A stretch of DNA of 64,000 nt from Cellulomonas composti (lineage in GTDB: Bacteria; Actinomycetota; Actinomycetes; Actinomycetales; Cellulomonadaceae), in contig NZ_BJWG01000001.1 of the NCBI RefSeq assembly GCF_007990245.1, positions 434,001-498,000 on the forward strand, read 5' to 3'. Below the pieces are notes generated by a model. It ran no database searches. It saw only the letters and a list, made by a program, of their open reading frames with translations, and had not been told where the DNA came from. The translations under genes were made by a program, and so were the position numbers. Below are positions 1 through 7,399 of this stretch, piece by piece. Positions within the stretch are counted from its first letter, which is position 1; every line of letters starts with the position of its first letter.

Positions 1-1390
1 CGTGATCCTCACGGGCGCGTACGAGACCGCGGAGCTGTTCCGCTCGTTCCGCCCCGACCTGCCGCTGCTCGCCGAGACGAGCGGCAAGAACGCGATCGTC
101 GTGACGCCGAGCGCCGACCTCGACCTCGCGGTCCGCGACGTCGTCGCCTCCGCGTTCGGGCACGCCGGTCAGAAGTGCTCGGCCGCGTCGCTGGTCGTGC
201 TCGTCGGGTCCGTGGCGCGTTCCCGCCGGTTCCGGGACCAGCTCCTGGACGCGGTCTCCTCGCTCGTCGTCGGACCGCCCGAGGACCCGCGCACCCAGAT
301 GGGGCCGCTGATCGAACCCGCCCGCGGCAAGCTGCTCACCGGGCTCACGACGCTCGACGAGGGTGAGCGCTGGGCGCTGGCGCCGCGCCGGCTCGACGAC
401 GACGGCCGGCTGTGGACCCCCGGCGTACGCGTGGGCGTGCGCCGCGGCGCGCCGGCGCACCTGACCGAGTACTTCGGCCCCGTGCTCGCCGTGATGACCG
501 CCACCGACCTCGACGAGGCGATCGCGATCGTCAACGACGTCGACTTCGGACTCACGTCGGGCCTGCACGCGCTCGACCCCGACGAGATCGCGACCTGGCT
601 CGCCGGCGTCCACGCGGGCAACCTGTACGTGAACCGCGGCACGACGGGCGCGATCGTGCGCCGCCAGCCGTTCGGCGGCTGGAAGCGCTCGGCGGTCGGC
701 CCGGGCGCCAAGGCGGGCGGGCCGGGCTACCTCGACGGCCTGGGCACGTGGCGCACCGCGCGTGCGGTGCAGGGCACGGACGTGTCCGACGAGCATGCCC
801 GTGCACTGGTCGCGGCGGCGCGCGTCGACCTGCCGGCCGACGAGGCAGATGCTGTCGAACGCGGCGCCCGCAGCGACGCGCTCGCGTGGGCGACCCGGTT
901 CGCGGCGCGCGACGTCACCGCGCTCACGGCCGAACGCAACGTGCTACGCCATCTGCCCTACGGCGACCCCGTGCTCGTGCGCCTGGCCGCCGGTCAGGGA
1001 GCCGGACCGCTCGTGCGCGTCGTGGCGGCGGCCGCCGTCGCAGGAGCGCGCATCGTCGTGAGCAGCGCCGACACCCTGCCGGACCGCATCACCGCAGCCG
1101 TCGCGGCAGCCGCGCTGGAGCTGCACGTCGAGGACGAAGCCGCCTGGCTCGCGCGCGTCGCGGCCCTGGGCGGTGGCCGGATCCGCCTGCTCGGCGCCCC
1201 CGCGGGCTCGCTCGTCGCGGCCACCCACGGCCGCCCGGACGTCGCTGTCTGGGACCACCCCGCCACCGAGTCGGGCCGCGTCGAGCTCGCCCCGTTCCTG
1301 CGCGAGCAGGCCGTCAGCGTCACAGCCCACCGCTTCGGCACCCCCAACCACCTCACCGACCACACCCTCCCCACCACCCCCGACCCCTGA
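1..1390 (+). CDS. putA: Bifunctional proline dehydrogenase / glutamate-semialdehyde dehydrogenase, C-terminal part (partial)
   Basis: Only the last 462 codons are in the window; the gene enters from the left with its reading frame open at base 2. The visible part is an aldehyde dehydrogenase domain of the PutA / delta-1-pyrroline-5-carboxylate dehydrogenase type, which oxidises glutamate semialdehyde to glutamate with NAD in proline catabolism. The catalytic cysteine lies in GHAGQKCSA (codon at 176-178), and the C-terminal PFGGWKRS motif of the family follows near 679. After the ALDH domain come about 200 residues of the weakly conserved extension typical of long actinobacterial PutA proteins. 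The protein ends in a Pro/Thr-rich tail encoded by C-rich DNA that merges into the repeat region downstream. The proline dehydrogenase half must lie upstream, outside the window. Confidence 0.88.
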   Translation, partial: VILTGAYETAELFRSFRPDLPLLAETSGKNAIVVTPSADLDLAVRDVVASAFGHAGQKCSAASLVVLVGSVARSRRFRDQLLDAVSSLVVGPPEDPRTQMGPLIEPARGKLLTGLTTLDEGERWALAPRRLDDDGRLWTPGVRVGVRRGAPAHLTEYFGPVLAVMTATDLDEAIAIVNDVDFGLTSGLHALDPDEIATWLAGVHAGNLYVNRGTTGAIVRRQPFGGWKRSAVGPGAKAGGPGYLDGLGTWRTARAVQGTDVSDEHARALVAAARVDLPADEADAVERGARSDALAWATRFAARDVTALTAERNVLRHLPYGDPVLVRLAAGQGAGPLVRVVAAAAVAGARIVVSSADTLPDRITAAVAAAALELHVEDEAAWLARVAALGGGRIRLLGAPAGSLVAATHGRPDVAVWDHPATESGRVELAPFLREQAVSVTAHRFGTPNHLTDHTLPTTPDP

Positions 1391-1451
1391 CCCCCTCCCG
1401 CCCCACCCCCCTGTCCGCCTCCCGCCCCACCCCCTGTCCCCCGGCACCGTC
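1391..1451. repeat. C-rich low-complexity spacer after putA
   Basis: This spacer directly follows the putA stop and is almost pure C on the plus strand. It contains a duplicated segment, CTCCCGCCCCACCCCC followed by TGTCC, present twice about 25 bases apart. On the minus strand it forms runs of three to six G with G-quadruplex potential. No gene is visible. It marks the left edge of the 150-bp repeat array. Confidence 0.7.
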
Positions 1452-2160
1452 CCCCGTCGATGCAGGCATCGATGCAGATCCGGCGGGGTCCACCCGCCCA
1501 GACCTGCACCCATCACTGCACCGACGCCTCCTGCCGCCACCAGCAGACTCCGCCCAGCACCGACAGCCCCACGCGACCGGCCGGCCGGCCGGGGCCATGG
1601 ACCCCGTCGATGCAGGCATCAATGCAGATCCGACGGGGTGCACCAGCCAAGACCTGCACCCATCACTGCACCGACGCCTCCTGCCGCCACCAGCAGACTC
1701 CGCCCGGCACCGACAGCCCCACGCGATCGGCCGGCCGGTCGGGGCCGTGAACCCCGTCGATGCAGGCATCGATGCAGATCCGGCGGGGTCCACCAGCCAA
1801 GACCCGCACCCATCACTGCACCGACGGGTCCTGCCGCCACCAGCAGACTCCGCCCGGCACCGACAGCCCCCACGCGACCGGCCGGCCGGTCGGGGTCGTA
1901 GACCCCGTCGACGCAGCATCGATGCAGGTATCGATGCAGATCCGGCGGGGTGCACCAGCCAAGACCTGCACCCATCACTGCACCGACGGGTTCTGGCGCC
2001 ACCAGCAGGCTCCGCCCGGCACCGACAGCTCCGCGCGATCGGCCAGCAGGTCGGGTCCGTGGACCCCCCGTCGACGCAGGCATCGATGCAGGTATCGATG
2101 CAGATCCGGCGGGGTCCACCCGGCGAGACCTGCACCCATCGCTGCATCGATCGCAGCACG
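1452..2160. repeat. Tandem array of a ~150-bp intergenic repeat (four full copies and a partial fifth)
   Basis: Units begin with CCCCGTCGATGCAG or a close variant at 1452, 1602, 1752, 1903 and 2066, giving periods of 150, 150, 151 and 163 bases. Each unit has the same order: a block of GCATCGATGCAG copies, then GATCCGGCGGGGT, a segment with inverted GGTGCA and TGCACC arms, CATCACTGCACCGACG, CTGCCGCCACCAGCAGACTCCG, and a GGCCGGCCGG-rich end. The fifth copy is cut off after about 90 bases. The array fills the convergent gap between putA and zapE, so it lies 3' of both. Open frames persist across copies only because 150 is divisible by three; they change frame at the 151-base unit and show no ribosome site, so I do not call a gene here. 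Confidence 0.9.
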
Positions 2161-2185
2161 GGGCGGGCGGGTGGGGGCGGGGGTG
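2160..2185 (+). repeat. G-rich tract with four or more G-runs after zapE
   Basis: The plus strand reads GGGGCGGGCGGGTGGGGG and then a further GGGGG run, ending one base before the zapE stop codon (CTA on the plus strand at 2186-2188). It satisfies the usual G-quadruplex pattern of four G-runs with loops of one or two bases. It is roughly complementary to the C-rich tract at 1391-1451 on the far side of the repeat array. Confidence 0.6.
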
Positions 2186-3214
2186 CTAGGGGGTTGCCAG
2201 GGTGCCGAGGCGCGAGAGGGCGCGGTAGTACTTCTTGCGGTAGCCGCCGCGGAGCATCTCGTCGGAGAACAGCCCCTCGGTGCCGCCGCCGCCCAGCAGC
2301 ACCGGCACGTCACGGTCGTACAGCCGGTCGACCAGCACGACGAGGCGCAGTGCGACATCCTGCCGCCGCACGGGCCGCACACCGGTCAGCCCGACGAGCG
2401 CGACGCCGTCGAGCAGGGCGCCGTACCGGCTCGGGTGCACGGTGGCCAGGTGTGCGAGCAGGTCGCCGAAGTCGTCGAGCGTCGCGCCGGCGCGGTGCGC
2501 GAGCGCCTCGCGGACCTCGTCGTCCGTGTGCGTCGCGGGCCGGGTGACCACCGCCCGGTGCCGGTAGTCCTCCCCCTCGACCCGCAGCACCTCGAAGCGT
2601 TGCGAGAGCGACTGGATCTCGCGCAGGAAGTCCTCGGCCGCGAACCGGCCCTCGCCGAGCGATCCCGGCAGCGTGTTGGAGGTCGCGGCGAGTGCGACCC
2701 CGCGGTCCGCGAGCTCGCGCAGCAGCCGGGCCATCAGCACGGTGTCGCCCGGGTCGTCGAGCTCGAACTCGTCGATGCAGACCAGGCGGTGCGCGGCCAG
2801 CGCATCGACCGTCGGGGCGAACCCGAGCGCGCCGACCAGGTTCGTGAACTCGACGAACGTGCCGTAGGCCGTCGCGTCCGTTCCCACGGCGTGCGCGAGC
2901 GAGGCGAGCAGGTGGGTCTTGCCGACGCCGAACCCGCCGTCGAGGTAGACGGCCACCGACTCGGCCCGCCTGCTGCGCCGGAACCACCACGAGCCCACGG
3001 GTCGCCTCGGCGCCGCGAGCGCCGCGGCGACCTCGCGCAGCCGCGCAAGCGCGGCCTGCTGCGAGGGGTGCGCAGCGTCCGGCAGGTAGGTGTCGAACGA
3101 CTCCCGGGCGAAATGCGGTGGCGGCACCATCTCCGCGACGAGCCGCTCGGCGGCGACGCGGGGGGATCGCGCGACGAGGCTTCCCGGCGCTGCGGGGCGC
3201 TCGACGTCGATCAC
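2186..3214 (-). CDS. zapE: Cell division protein ZapE / AFG1-like ATPase
   Basis: A 342-residue P-loop ATPase of the ZapE/AFG1 family, which in Escherichia coli associates with the FtsZ ring and in mitochondria acts in protein quality control. Walker A is GGFGVGKT (residues 93-100) followed by HLL, as expected for the family; Walker B is LVCIDEFEL near 144-152, and the following DPGD and MARLLREL segment is also typical. N-terminal residues 1-80 include the FDTYLPD segment where family members interact with partners. The start is GTG at 3214, chosen because a TAGGCT hexamer sits 8 bases upstream (3223-3228) with no ribosome site between, which points to a leaderless transcript. The gene converges on putA across the repeat array. 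Confidence 0.88.
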   Translation of the reverse strand: MIDVERPAAPGSLVARSPRVAAERLVAEMVPPPHFARESFDTYLPDAAHPSQQAALARLREVAAALAAPRRPVGSWWFRRSRRAESVAVYLDGGFGVGKTHLLASLAHAVGTDATAYGTFVEFTNLVGALGFAPTVDALAAHRLVCIDEFELDDPGDTVLMARLLRELADRGVALAATSNTLPGSLGEGRFAAEDFLREIQSLSQRFEVLRVEGEDYRHRAVVTRPATHTDDEVREALAHRAGATLDDFGDLLAHLATVHPSRYGALLDGVALVGLTGVRPVRRQDVALRLVVLVDRLYDRDVPVLLGGGGTEGLFSDEMLRGGYRKKYYRALSRLGTLATP

Positions 3215-3222
3215 GGTCGCAC

Positions 3223-3228
3223 AGCCTA
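3223..3228 (-). promoter_or_regulatory. Putative -10 element of a leaderless zapE promoter
   Basis: On the minus strand TAGGCT lies 8 bases before the zapE GTG start. It matches the actinobacterial -10 pattern TANNNT, at the distance where transcription would begin at or within a base or two of the start codon. No clear -35 element is visible. Confidence 0.5.
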
Positions 3229-3299
3229 CGTGGACGTCCGAGATCTCAGAATCCGGACCGGGGCTCCCGGTAATCGAGTTCGTCTGTCAGCCTCATGGG

Positions 3300-3389
3300 A
3301 TGAGTGGGTACGTGCGTGCATGTCGGCCGGGCGCCGCAGCATGCCGTCGCGCGTCCATGTGCATGTGCTGCTGTCTGCGGAGCATCTGA
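3300..3389 (+). CDS. Cysteine-cluster leader peptide of the sulfate-reduction operon (29 aa)
   Basis: A short frame starts at ATG 3300 and ends with TGA at 3387-3389. The peptide contains C8, C15, then the dense cluster MCMCCC at residues 20-25, just before LRSI and the stop. Six cysteines in 29 residues in a genome with few cysteines, 115 bases ahead of an operon for cysteine precursor synthesis, matches the known actinobacterial and mycobacterial pattern of cysteine-rich upstream peptides that sense charged tRNA-Cys by ribosome stalling. I infer a translational or transcriptional attenuator. A shorter version starting at M20 would keep the cluster. No strong ribosome site is seen, so leaderless translation is possible. 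Confidence 0.7.
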   Translation: MSGYVRACRPGAAACRRASMCMCCCLRSI

Positions 3390-3440
3390 CCCGCCCCGTC
3401 CCCTGTCCCGGGCGCGCGGTCTGCGCCCCGAGGGATCGCC

Positions 3441-3458
3441 ACCCGGCTGCCGCCGGGT
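3441..3458 (+). promoter_or_regulatory. Hairpin between the cysteine leader and the sulfite reductase gene
   Basis: ACCCGGC, a TGCC loop and GCCGGGT form a perfect 7-bp stem in the 114-base spacer between the leader peptide stop and the downstream ATG. It is a candidate attenuator or pausing stem of the cysteine-responsive leader; it lacks a U-run, so it would not be a simple intrinsic terminator. Pairing alternatives with upstream GC-rich segments are likely but cannot be decided by eye. Confidence 0.4.
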
Positions 3459-3503
3459 CCTGGGAGCAGTCGCACGCCGTGTTCCACTCGGAGGTAGCGC
3501 CTC

Positions 3504-5162
3504 ATGGCGCAGACCCGCATCGCCCCGCCCGCCGCCAAGCTCGAAGGCCAGTGGGCGTTCGACCAGCGCGAGCCGCTCAACGGTAACGAGCAGCTCAAGC
3601 AGGAGGCGGACGGCCTGACCGTCCGGCACCGCATCGAGACGATCTACGCCCGTGAGGGCTTCGACTCGATCCCGAACGACGACCTGCGCGGCCGCATGCG
3701 CTGGTGGGGTCTGTACACGCAGCGCAAGCCCGGCATCGACGGCGGCAAGACCGCCACGCTCGAGCCGCACGAGCTCGACGACTCGTACTTCATGCTCCGC
3801 GTGCGCTGCGACGGCGGCACGCTCACGCTGCGTCAGCTGCGCACGGTCGCGGGCATCTCGCGCGAGTTCGGCCGGGACACCGCCGACATCACGGACCGGC
3901 AGAACATCCAGCTGCACTGGATCCGGGTCGAGGACGTGCCGGAGATCTGGCGCCGCCTCGAGGACGTCGGACTGACGACGCAGGAGGCGTGCGGCGACGT
4001 CCCGCGCGTGATCCTCGGCTCGCCCGTCGCGGGCGTCGCGGCCGACGAGATCATCGACGGAACCCCGGCGATCGAGGAGATCCGCCGGCGCTACATCGGC
4101 GACCCGGCGTTCTCCAACCTGCCGCGCAAGTTCAAGACGGCGATCTCCGGCTCGCCTCACCAGGACATCGCTCACGAGATCAACGACGTCGCCTTCGTCG
4201 GCGTCGTGCATCCGGAGCTCGGCCCGGGCTTCGACCTGTGGGTGGGTGGCGCGCTGTCGACCAACCCGATGCTCGGCAAGCGTCTGGGCGCGTTCGTCAC
4301 GCTCGACCAGATCCCCGACGTGTGGGTCGGCGTGGTCTCGATCTTCCGCGACTACGGCTACCGGCGGCTGCGCTCGCGCGCGCGCCTGAAGTTCCTGCTC
4401 GCCGACTGGGGAACCGAGCTGTTCCGGCAGGTCCTCGAGGAGGAGTACCTCGGCTTCCACCTCTCGGACGGGCCGGCGCCTCCCCCGCCCCCGACCGGCA
4501 ACCGCGACCACGTCGGCGTGCACCCCCAGAAGGACGGCCGGTTCTACGTGGGCGCCGCCCCGACGGTCGGCCGCGTCTCGGGGCCCGTCCTCGATGCGCT
4601 GGCCGACCTCGCCGACGCCGCGGGCTCCGACCGCGTGCAGCTGACCACCGAGCAGAAGCTCGTCGTGCTGAACGTCGCCGCGGACCGCGTGGACGCGCTG
4701 GTCGACGGCCTCGAGGACCTGGGCCTGCGCGTGCGGACCGCGTCGCACTTCCGCCGCGGCACGATCGCCTGCACGGGCATCGAGTTCTGCAAGCTCGCGA
4801 TCGTCGAGACCAAGGGCCGGGCCACGGCGCTCGTCGGCGAGCTCGAGAAGCGGCTGCCGACCTTCGACCAGCCGATCACGATCAACGTCAACGGCTGCCC
4901 GAACTCGTGCGCGCGCATCCAGACGGCCGACATCGGCCTCAAGGGCGCTCTCGCGCAGGGCGAGGAGGGCTACCAGGTCCACCTCGGCGGCGGGCTGGGC
5001 ATGACGAGCGGCCTCGGCAAGACGCTGCGCGGCCTGCGGGTGCCCGCCTCCGAGCTGGAGGACTACGTCGAGCGCGTCACGCGGCGGTTCGACGAGCAGC
5101 GCCTCGAGGGCGAGCTGTTCGCGCAGTGGGTGCTGCGCGCCGCGGACGAGGACCTGCGGTGA
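3504..5162 (+). CDS. sir: Ferredoxin-dependent assimilatory sulfite reductase (SirA/NirA family)
   Basis: A 552-residue siroheme/[4Fe-4S] reductase that reduces sulfite to sulfide with ferredoxin electrons. The cluster and siroheme ligand cysteines are visible as C423-x5-C429 (CTGIEFC) and C465-x3-C469 (CPNSC), the classic pattern. The N-terminal RMRWWGLYTQRKPG segment matches the SirA/NirA branch of actinobacteria. The same fold also serves nitrite reduction, but its place upstream of APS reductase and siroheme synthase supports sulfite. The start is ATG 3504 with GGAGGT about 10 bases upstream. The TGA stop overlaps the GTG start of the next gene, implying coupled translation. Expression is probably governed by the cysteine leader at 3300-3389. 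Confidence 0.9.
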   Translation: MAQTRIAPPAAKLEGQWAFDQREPLNGNEQLKQEADGLTVRHRIETIYAREGFDSIPNDDLRGRMRWWGLYTQRKPGIDGGKTATLEPHELDDSYFMLRVRCDGGTLTLRQLRTVAGISREFGRDTADITDRQNIQLHWIRVEDVPEIWRRLEDVGLTTQEACGDVPRVILGSPVAGVAADEIIDGTPAIEEIRRRYIGDPAFSNLPRKFKTAISGSPHQDIAHEINDVAFVGVVHPELGPGFDLWVGGALSTNPMLGKRLGAFVTLDQIPDVWVGVVSIFRDYGYRRLRSRARLKFLLADWGTELFRQVLEEEYLGFHLSDGPAPPPPPTGNRDHVGVHPQKDGRFYVGAAPTVGRVSGPVLDALADLADAAGSDRVQLTTEQKLVVLNVAADRVDALVDGLEDLGLRVRTASHFRRGTIACTGIEFCKLAIVETKGRATALVGELEKRLPTFDQPITINVNGCPNSCARIQTADIGLKGALAQGEEGYQVHLGGGLGMTSGLGKTLRGLRVPASELEDYVERVTRRFDEQRLEGELFAQWVLRAADEDLR

Positions 5163-5368
5163 GTGGCGACTCCGGCGGGCGCGCCGTCCCGTACTACTGC
5201 CCGTTCTGCGCGAGCGAGGACCTGTGGCCGGCCGGCGAGACGCACGGCCAGTGGCAGTGCCGCTCGTGCACCCGCACGTTCGCGCTGCGGTTCGTCGGCC
5301 TCGGGCTGCCCGACGACGCGCCCGACGCACCGATCCGTCCCACGTCAGCACCAGGGGGTTCCCGATGA
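5159..5368 (+). CDS. Zinc-ribbon mini-protein of the sulfate-reduction operon
   Basis: A 69-residue protein embedded between the sulfite reductase and APS reductase genes, overlapping the former by GTGA and the latter by ATGA. It carries two CxxC pairs, CPFC and CRSC, about 18 residues apart with an aromatic-rich centre (WPAGETHGQWQ), which is a rubredoxin- or zinc-ribbon-like metal knuckle. Small proteins at this position occur in other actinobacterial cys operons (recalled, not checked). Function is unknown; a role in metal or electron transfer to, or assembly of, the flanking Fe-S enzymes is inference from position only. The double overlap fixes both ends of the frame. Confidence 0.75.
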   Translation: MSGDSGGRAVPYYCPFCASEDLWPAGETHGQWQCRSCTRTFALRFVGLGLPDDAPDAPIRPTSAPGGSR

Positions 5369-6084
5369 GCACCTCGGCACCATCTGTCACCGACCTGTCC
5401 CCCGACGAGCTGCGCGTGTTCGTGGAGCAGGCCGGTGCCGAGCTCGAGTCCGCGCACCCCGAGGAGATCCTCGCGTGGGCGGCGCGGACGTTCGGCTCCG
5501 ACCTCGTGCTCGCCTCGTCGATGGGCGACGAGGTGCTCGTGCACATGGCCGCGAAGGTGGCGCCCGGCATGGAGGTGATCTTCCTCGACACCGGCTACCA
5601 CTTCGCCGAGACGATCGGCACGCGCAACTACTACGCCGACTTCACCGACATCCGGCTGCGCACGATCCTGCCGCTGCGCACGGTCCAGCAGCAGGACGAC
5701 GAGCACGGCCCGCGGCTGCACGAGCGCGACCCGAACCTGTGCTGCGCGCTGCGCAAGGTCGAGCCGCTCGAGCGCGGGCTCGCGCCGTACGGCGCGTGGA
5801 TCACGGGGATGCGCCGCGAGGACGCGCCGACGCGGACCGACATCCCGGTCGTCGGCTGGGACGCCAAGCGCGGCAAGGTCAAGCTCAACCCGCTCGCCGC
5901 GTGGACGCAGGAGCAGGTCGACGCGTACGTGGACGCCGAGCACGTGGTCCTCAACCCGCTGCGCCAGGCCGGCTACACGTCGATCGGCTGCGCGCCGTGC
6001 ACCCGGGCCGTCCTGCCGGGCGAGGACGCGCGGGCCGGACGCTGGTCGGGCACGGGCAAGGTCGAGTGCGGGCTGCACATATGA
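5365..6084 (+). CDS. cysH: Adenylylsulfate (APS) reductase, assimilatory
   Basis: A 239-residue member of the CysH family, which reduces activated sulfate to sulfite with thioredoxin-type electrons. Cysteine pairs C126-C127 (LCCALRK) and C209-x2-C212 (CAPC) are the [4Fe-4S] ligands that mark the APS-using branch rather than the cluster-free PAPS reductases. The C-terminal ECGLH motif (C235) carries the catalytic cysteine that forms the thiosulfonate intermediate. The start ATG 5365 overlaps the stop of the zinc-ribbon gene, and its own stop overlaps the next start (ATGA). No ATP sulfurylase or sulfate transporter is present in the window; these must lie elsewhere. Confidence 0.92.
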   Translation: MSTSAPSVTDLSPDELRVFVEQAGAELESAHPEEILAWAARTFGSDLVLASSMGDEVLVHMAAKVAPGMEVIFLDTGYHFAETIGTRNYYADFTDIRLRTILPLRTVQQQDDEHGPRLHERDPNLCCALRKVEPLERGLAPYGAWITGMRREDAPTRTDIPVVGWDAKRGKVKLNPLAAWTQEQVDAYVDAEHVVLNPLRQAGYTSIGCAPCTRAVLPGEDARAGRWSGTGKVECGLHI

Positions 6085-7283
6085 GCGGCTCGACGCCCCG
6101 GCACCCGCTGTTCCTCGACCTGACCGGCCGTGCGGTGCTCGTCGTCGGCGGCGGGCCCGTGGCGGCTCGCCGTGCGGCGCGGCTCGTCGAGGACGGTGCA
6201 GACGTGCTGGTCGTCGCGCCCGCGCTGTGCGAGGACCTCGCGGACCTCGTCGCGGCCGGTGCGCTGCGGTGGGCGGCGCGCGACTACCGCGCCGGCGACC
6301 TGGACGGCGTGTGGCTCGCGCACACCGCCACGGGTGAGCGTGCGGTCGACGACACGGTCGCGGCGGATGCCGAGGCGGCCCGCATCTGGTGCGTGCGCGC
6401 GGACGATGCGACCGCCTCGACGGCGTGGACGCCCGCCGTCGCACGCGCGGGTGACGTGGCGGTCGCCGTGAGCGCCGGCGGCGACCCCCGCCGGGCGGCG
6501 GCGCTGCGCTCGGCGATCGCCGTGCTGCTCGAGACGGGCGGCCTGCCGCTGCGTCACCACCGGGCGCCGGACGCCGGTTCCGTCACGCTCGTCGGCGGCG
6601 GCCCGGGCGATCCCGGCCTCATCACGACGAAGGGCCGCCGCGCGCTCGCGCAGGCCGATGTCGTCGTCGTCGACCGGCTCGGTCCGCGCGGTCTGCTCGC
6701 CGAGCTCGACGCGGACGTCGAGGTCATCGAGGCCGGCAAGGCCCCGCACGCACACACGCTCACGCAGACCGAGATCAACGCGGTGCTCGTCGAGCGCGCG
6801 CGCGCCGGCAAGCGCGTCGTGCGGCTCAAGGGTGGCGACCCGTTCGTGCTCGGGCGCGGCGGCGAGGAGGTCCTCGCGTGCGTCACGGCGGGTGTCGCGG
6901 TCGAGGTGATCCCCGGCGTGACGAGCGCGATCGCCGTCCCCGGCGCCGCTGGCATCCCCGTGACGCACCGCGGGCTGTCGCGCGCGGTCACGATCCTGTC
7001 GGCGCACGACGTCGAACCCGACTGGGCGAACCTCGCGGGGCTGGAGGGCACGCTCGTGCTGCTCATGGGGGTCGCTCGGCTCGGCGCGTACACCGACGCG
7101 CTGATCGCGCACGGCCGCGACCCGGGCACCCCCGTCGCGGTCGTCGAGAACGGCACGCTGCCGCAGCAGCGCACGACGGTCGGCACGCTCGCGACGATCG
7201 CGGGCACCGCACGCGAGCGCGGCGTCGGCAACCCCGCGGTCATCGTCGTCGGCGACGTCGCCGCCCTCGCGGACGTGACCTGA
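6081..7283 (+). CDS. cysG: Siroheme synthase: precorrin-2 dehydrogenase / uroporphyrinogen-III C-methyltransferase
   Basis: A 400-residue two-part enzyme making siroheme for the sulfite reductase upstream. Residues 1-150 form the NAD-binding precorrin-2 dehydrogenase/ferrochelatase part with the VVGGGPVAARRA nucleotide-binding loop (about 21-32). Residues 165-400 form the SAM-dependent methyltransferase with VGGGPGDPGL (171-180), GKAPHAHTLTQ, RLKGGDPFVLGRGGEE and the conserved ENGTLPQQRT motif. It is shorter than the enterobacterial CysG (about 457 residues) because the first module is compact; whether it retains chelatase activity is uncertain. Coupled by ATGA to cysH, so four genes form one transcription unit. 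Confidence 0.9.
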   Translation: MSGSTPRHPLFLDLTGRAVLVVGGGPVAARRAARLVEDGADVLVVAPALCEDLADLVAAGALRWAARDYRAGDLDGVWLAHTATGERAVDDTVAADAEAARIWCVRADDATASTAWTPAVARAGDVAVAVSAGGDPRRAAALRSAIAVLLETGGLPLRHHRAPDAGSVTLVGGGPGDPGLITTKGRRALAQADVVVVDRLGPRGLLAELDADVEVIEAGKAPHAHTLTQTEINAVLVERARAGKRVVRLKGGDPFVLGRGGEEVLACVTAGVAVEVIPGVTSAIAVPGAAGIPVTHRGLSRAVTILSAHDVEPDWANLAGLEGTLVLLMGVARLGAYTDALIAHGRDPGTPVAVVENGTLPQQRTTVGTLATIAGTARERGVGNPAVIVVGDVAALADVT

Positions 7284-7387
7284 CGGCACGACGAACGGCC
7301 GGTCGACCAGCACGTCGATCGGTCGCCCGACCCTGTGCGACGGCCATCCGCGCGACCGTGACGCGGGCGCGCGTGACCCAGGGCGTC

Positions 7388-7393
7388 TAGGTT
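7388..7393 (+). promoter_or_regulatory. Putative -10 element of a leaderless promoter
   Basis: TAGGTT (TANNNT) followed by six bases and the ATG at 7400. No ribosome site is present upstream of the start, consistent with a leaderless mRNA. The same arrangement, TAGGYT-N6-start, recurs at the next two genes. Confidence 0.55.
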
Positions 7394-7399
7394 GCGGGC

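Noticed and set aside
1452..2160. CRISPR array
   Set aside because: The units are contiguous and about 150 bases long, with no unique spacers between short repeats, and no cas gene is present.
3215..3503. A SAM or other metabolite riboswitch ahead of the sulfite reductase gene
   Set aside because: I see no conserved SAM-I, SAM-II or SAM-IV core; the cysteine-cluster peptide explains the long leader better.
412..3586. Long open frames running through putA, the 150-bp array and zapE in several frames (for example 412-2547 and 1760-3586)
   Set aside because: They arise because high-GC DNA has few stops and because the repeat period is divisible by three. They lack ribosome sites, cross real genes on both strands and encode only low-complexity Pro/Arg-rich sequence.
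3246..5591. A 781-codon minus-strand frame opposite the sulfite reductase gene
   Set aside because: Antisense shadow of the strongly coding plus strand; the product is Arg/Ala/Val-rich without any domain, while the plus strand encodes a complete siroheme enzyme.
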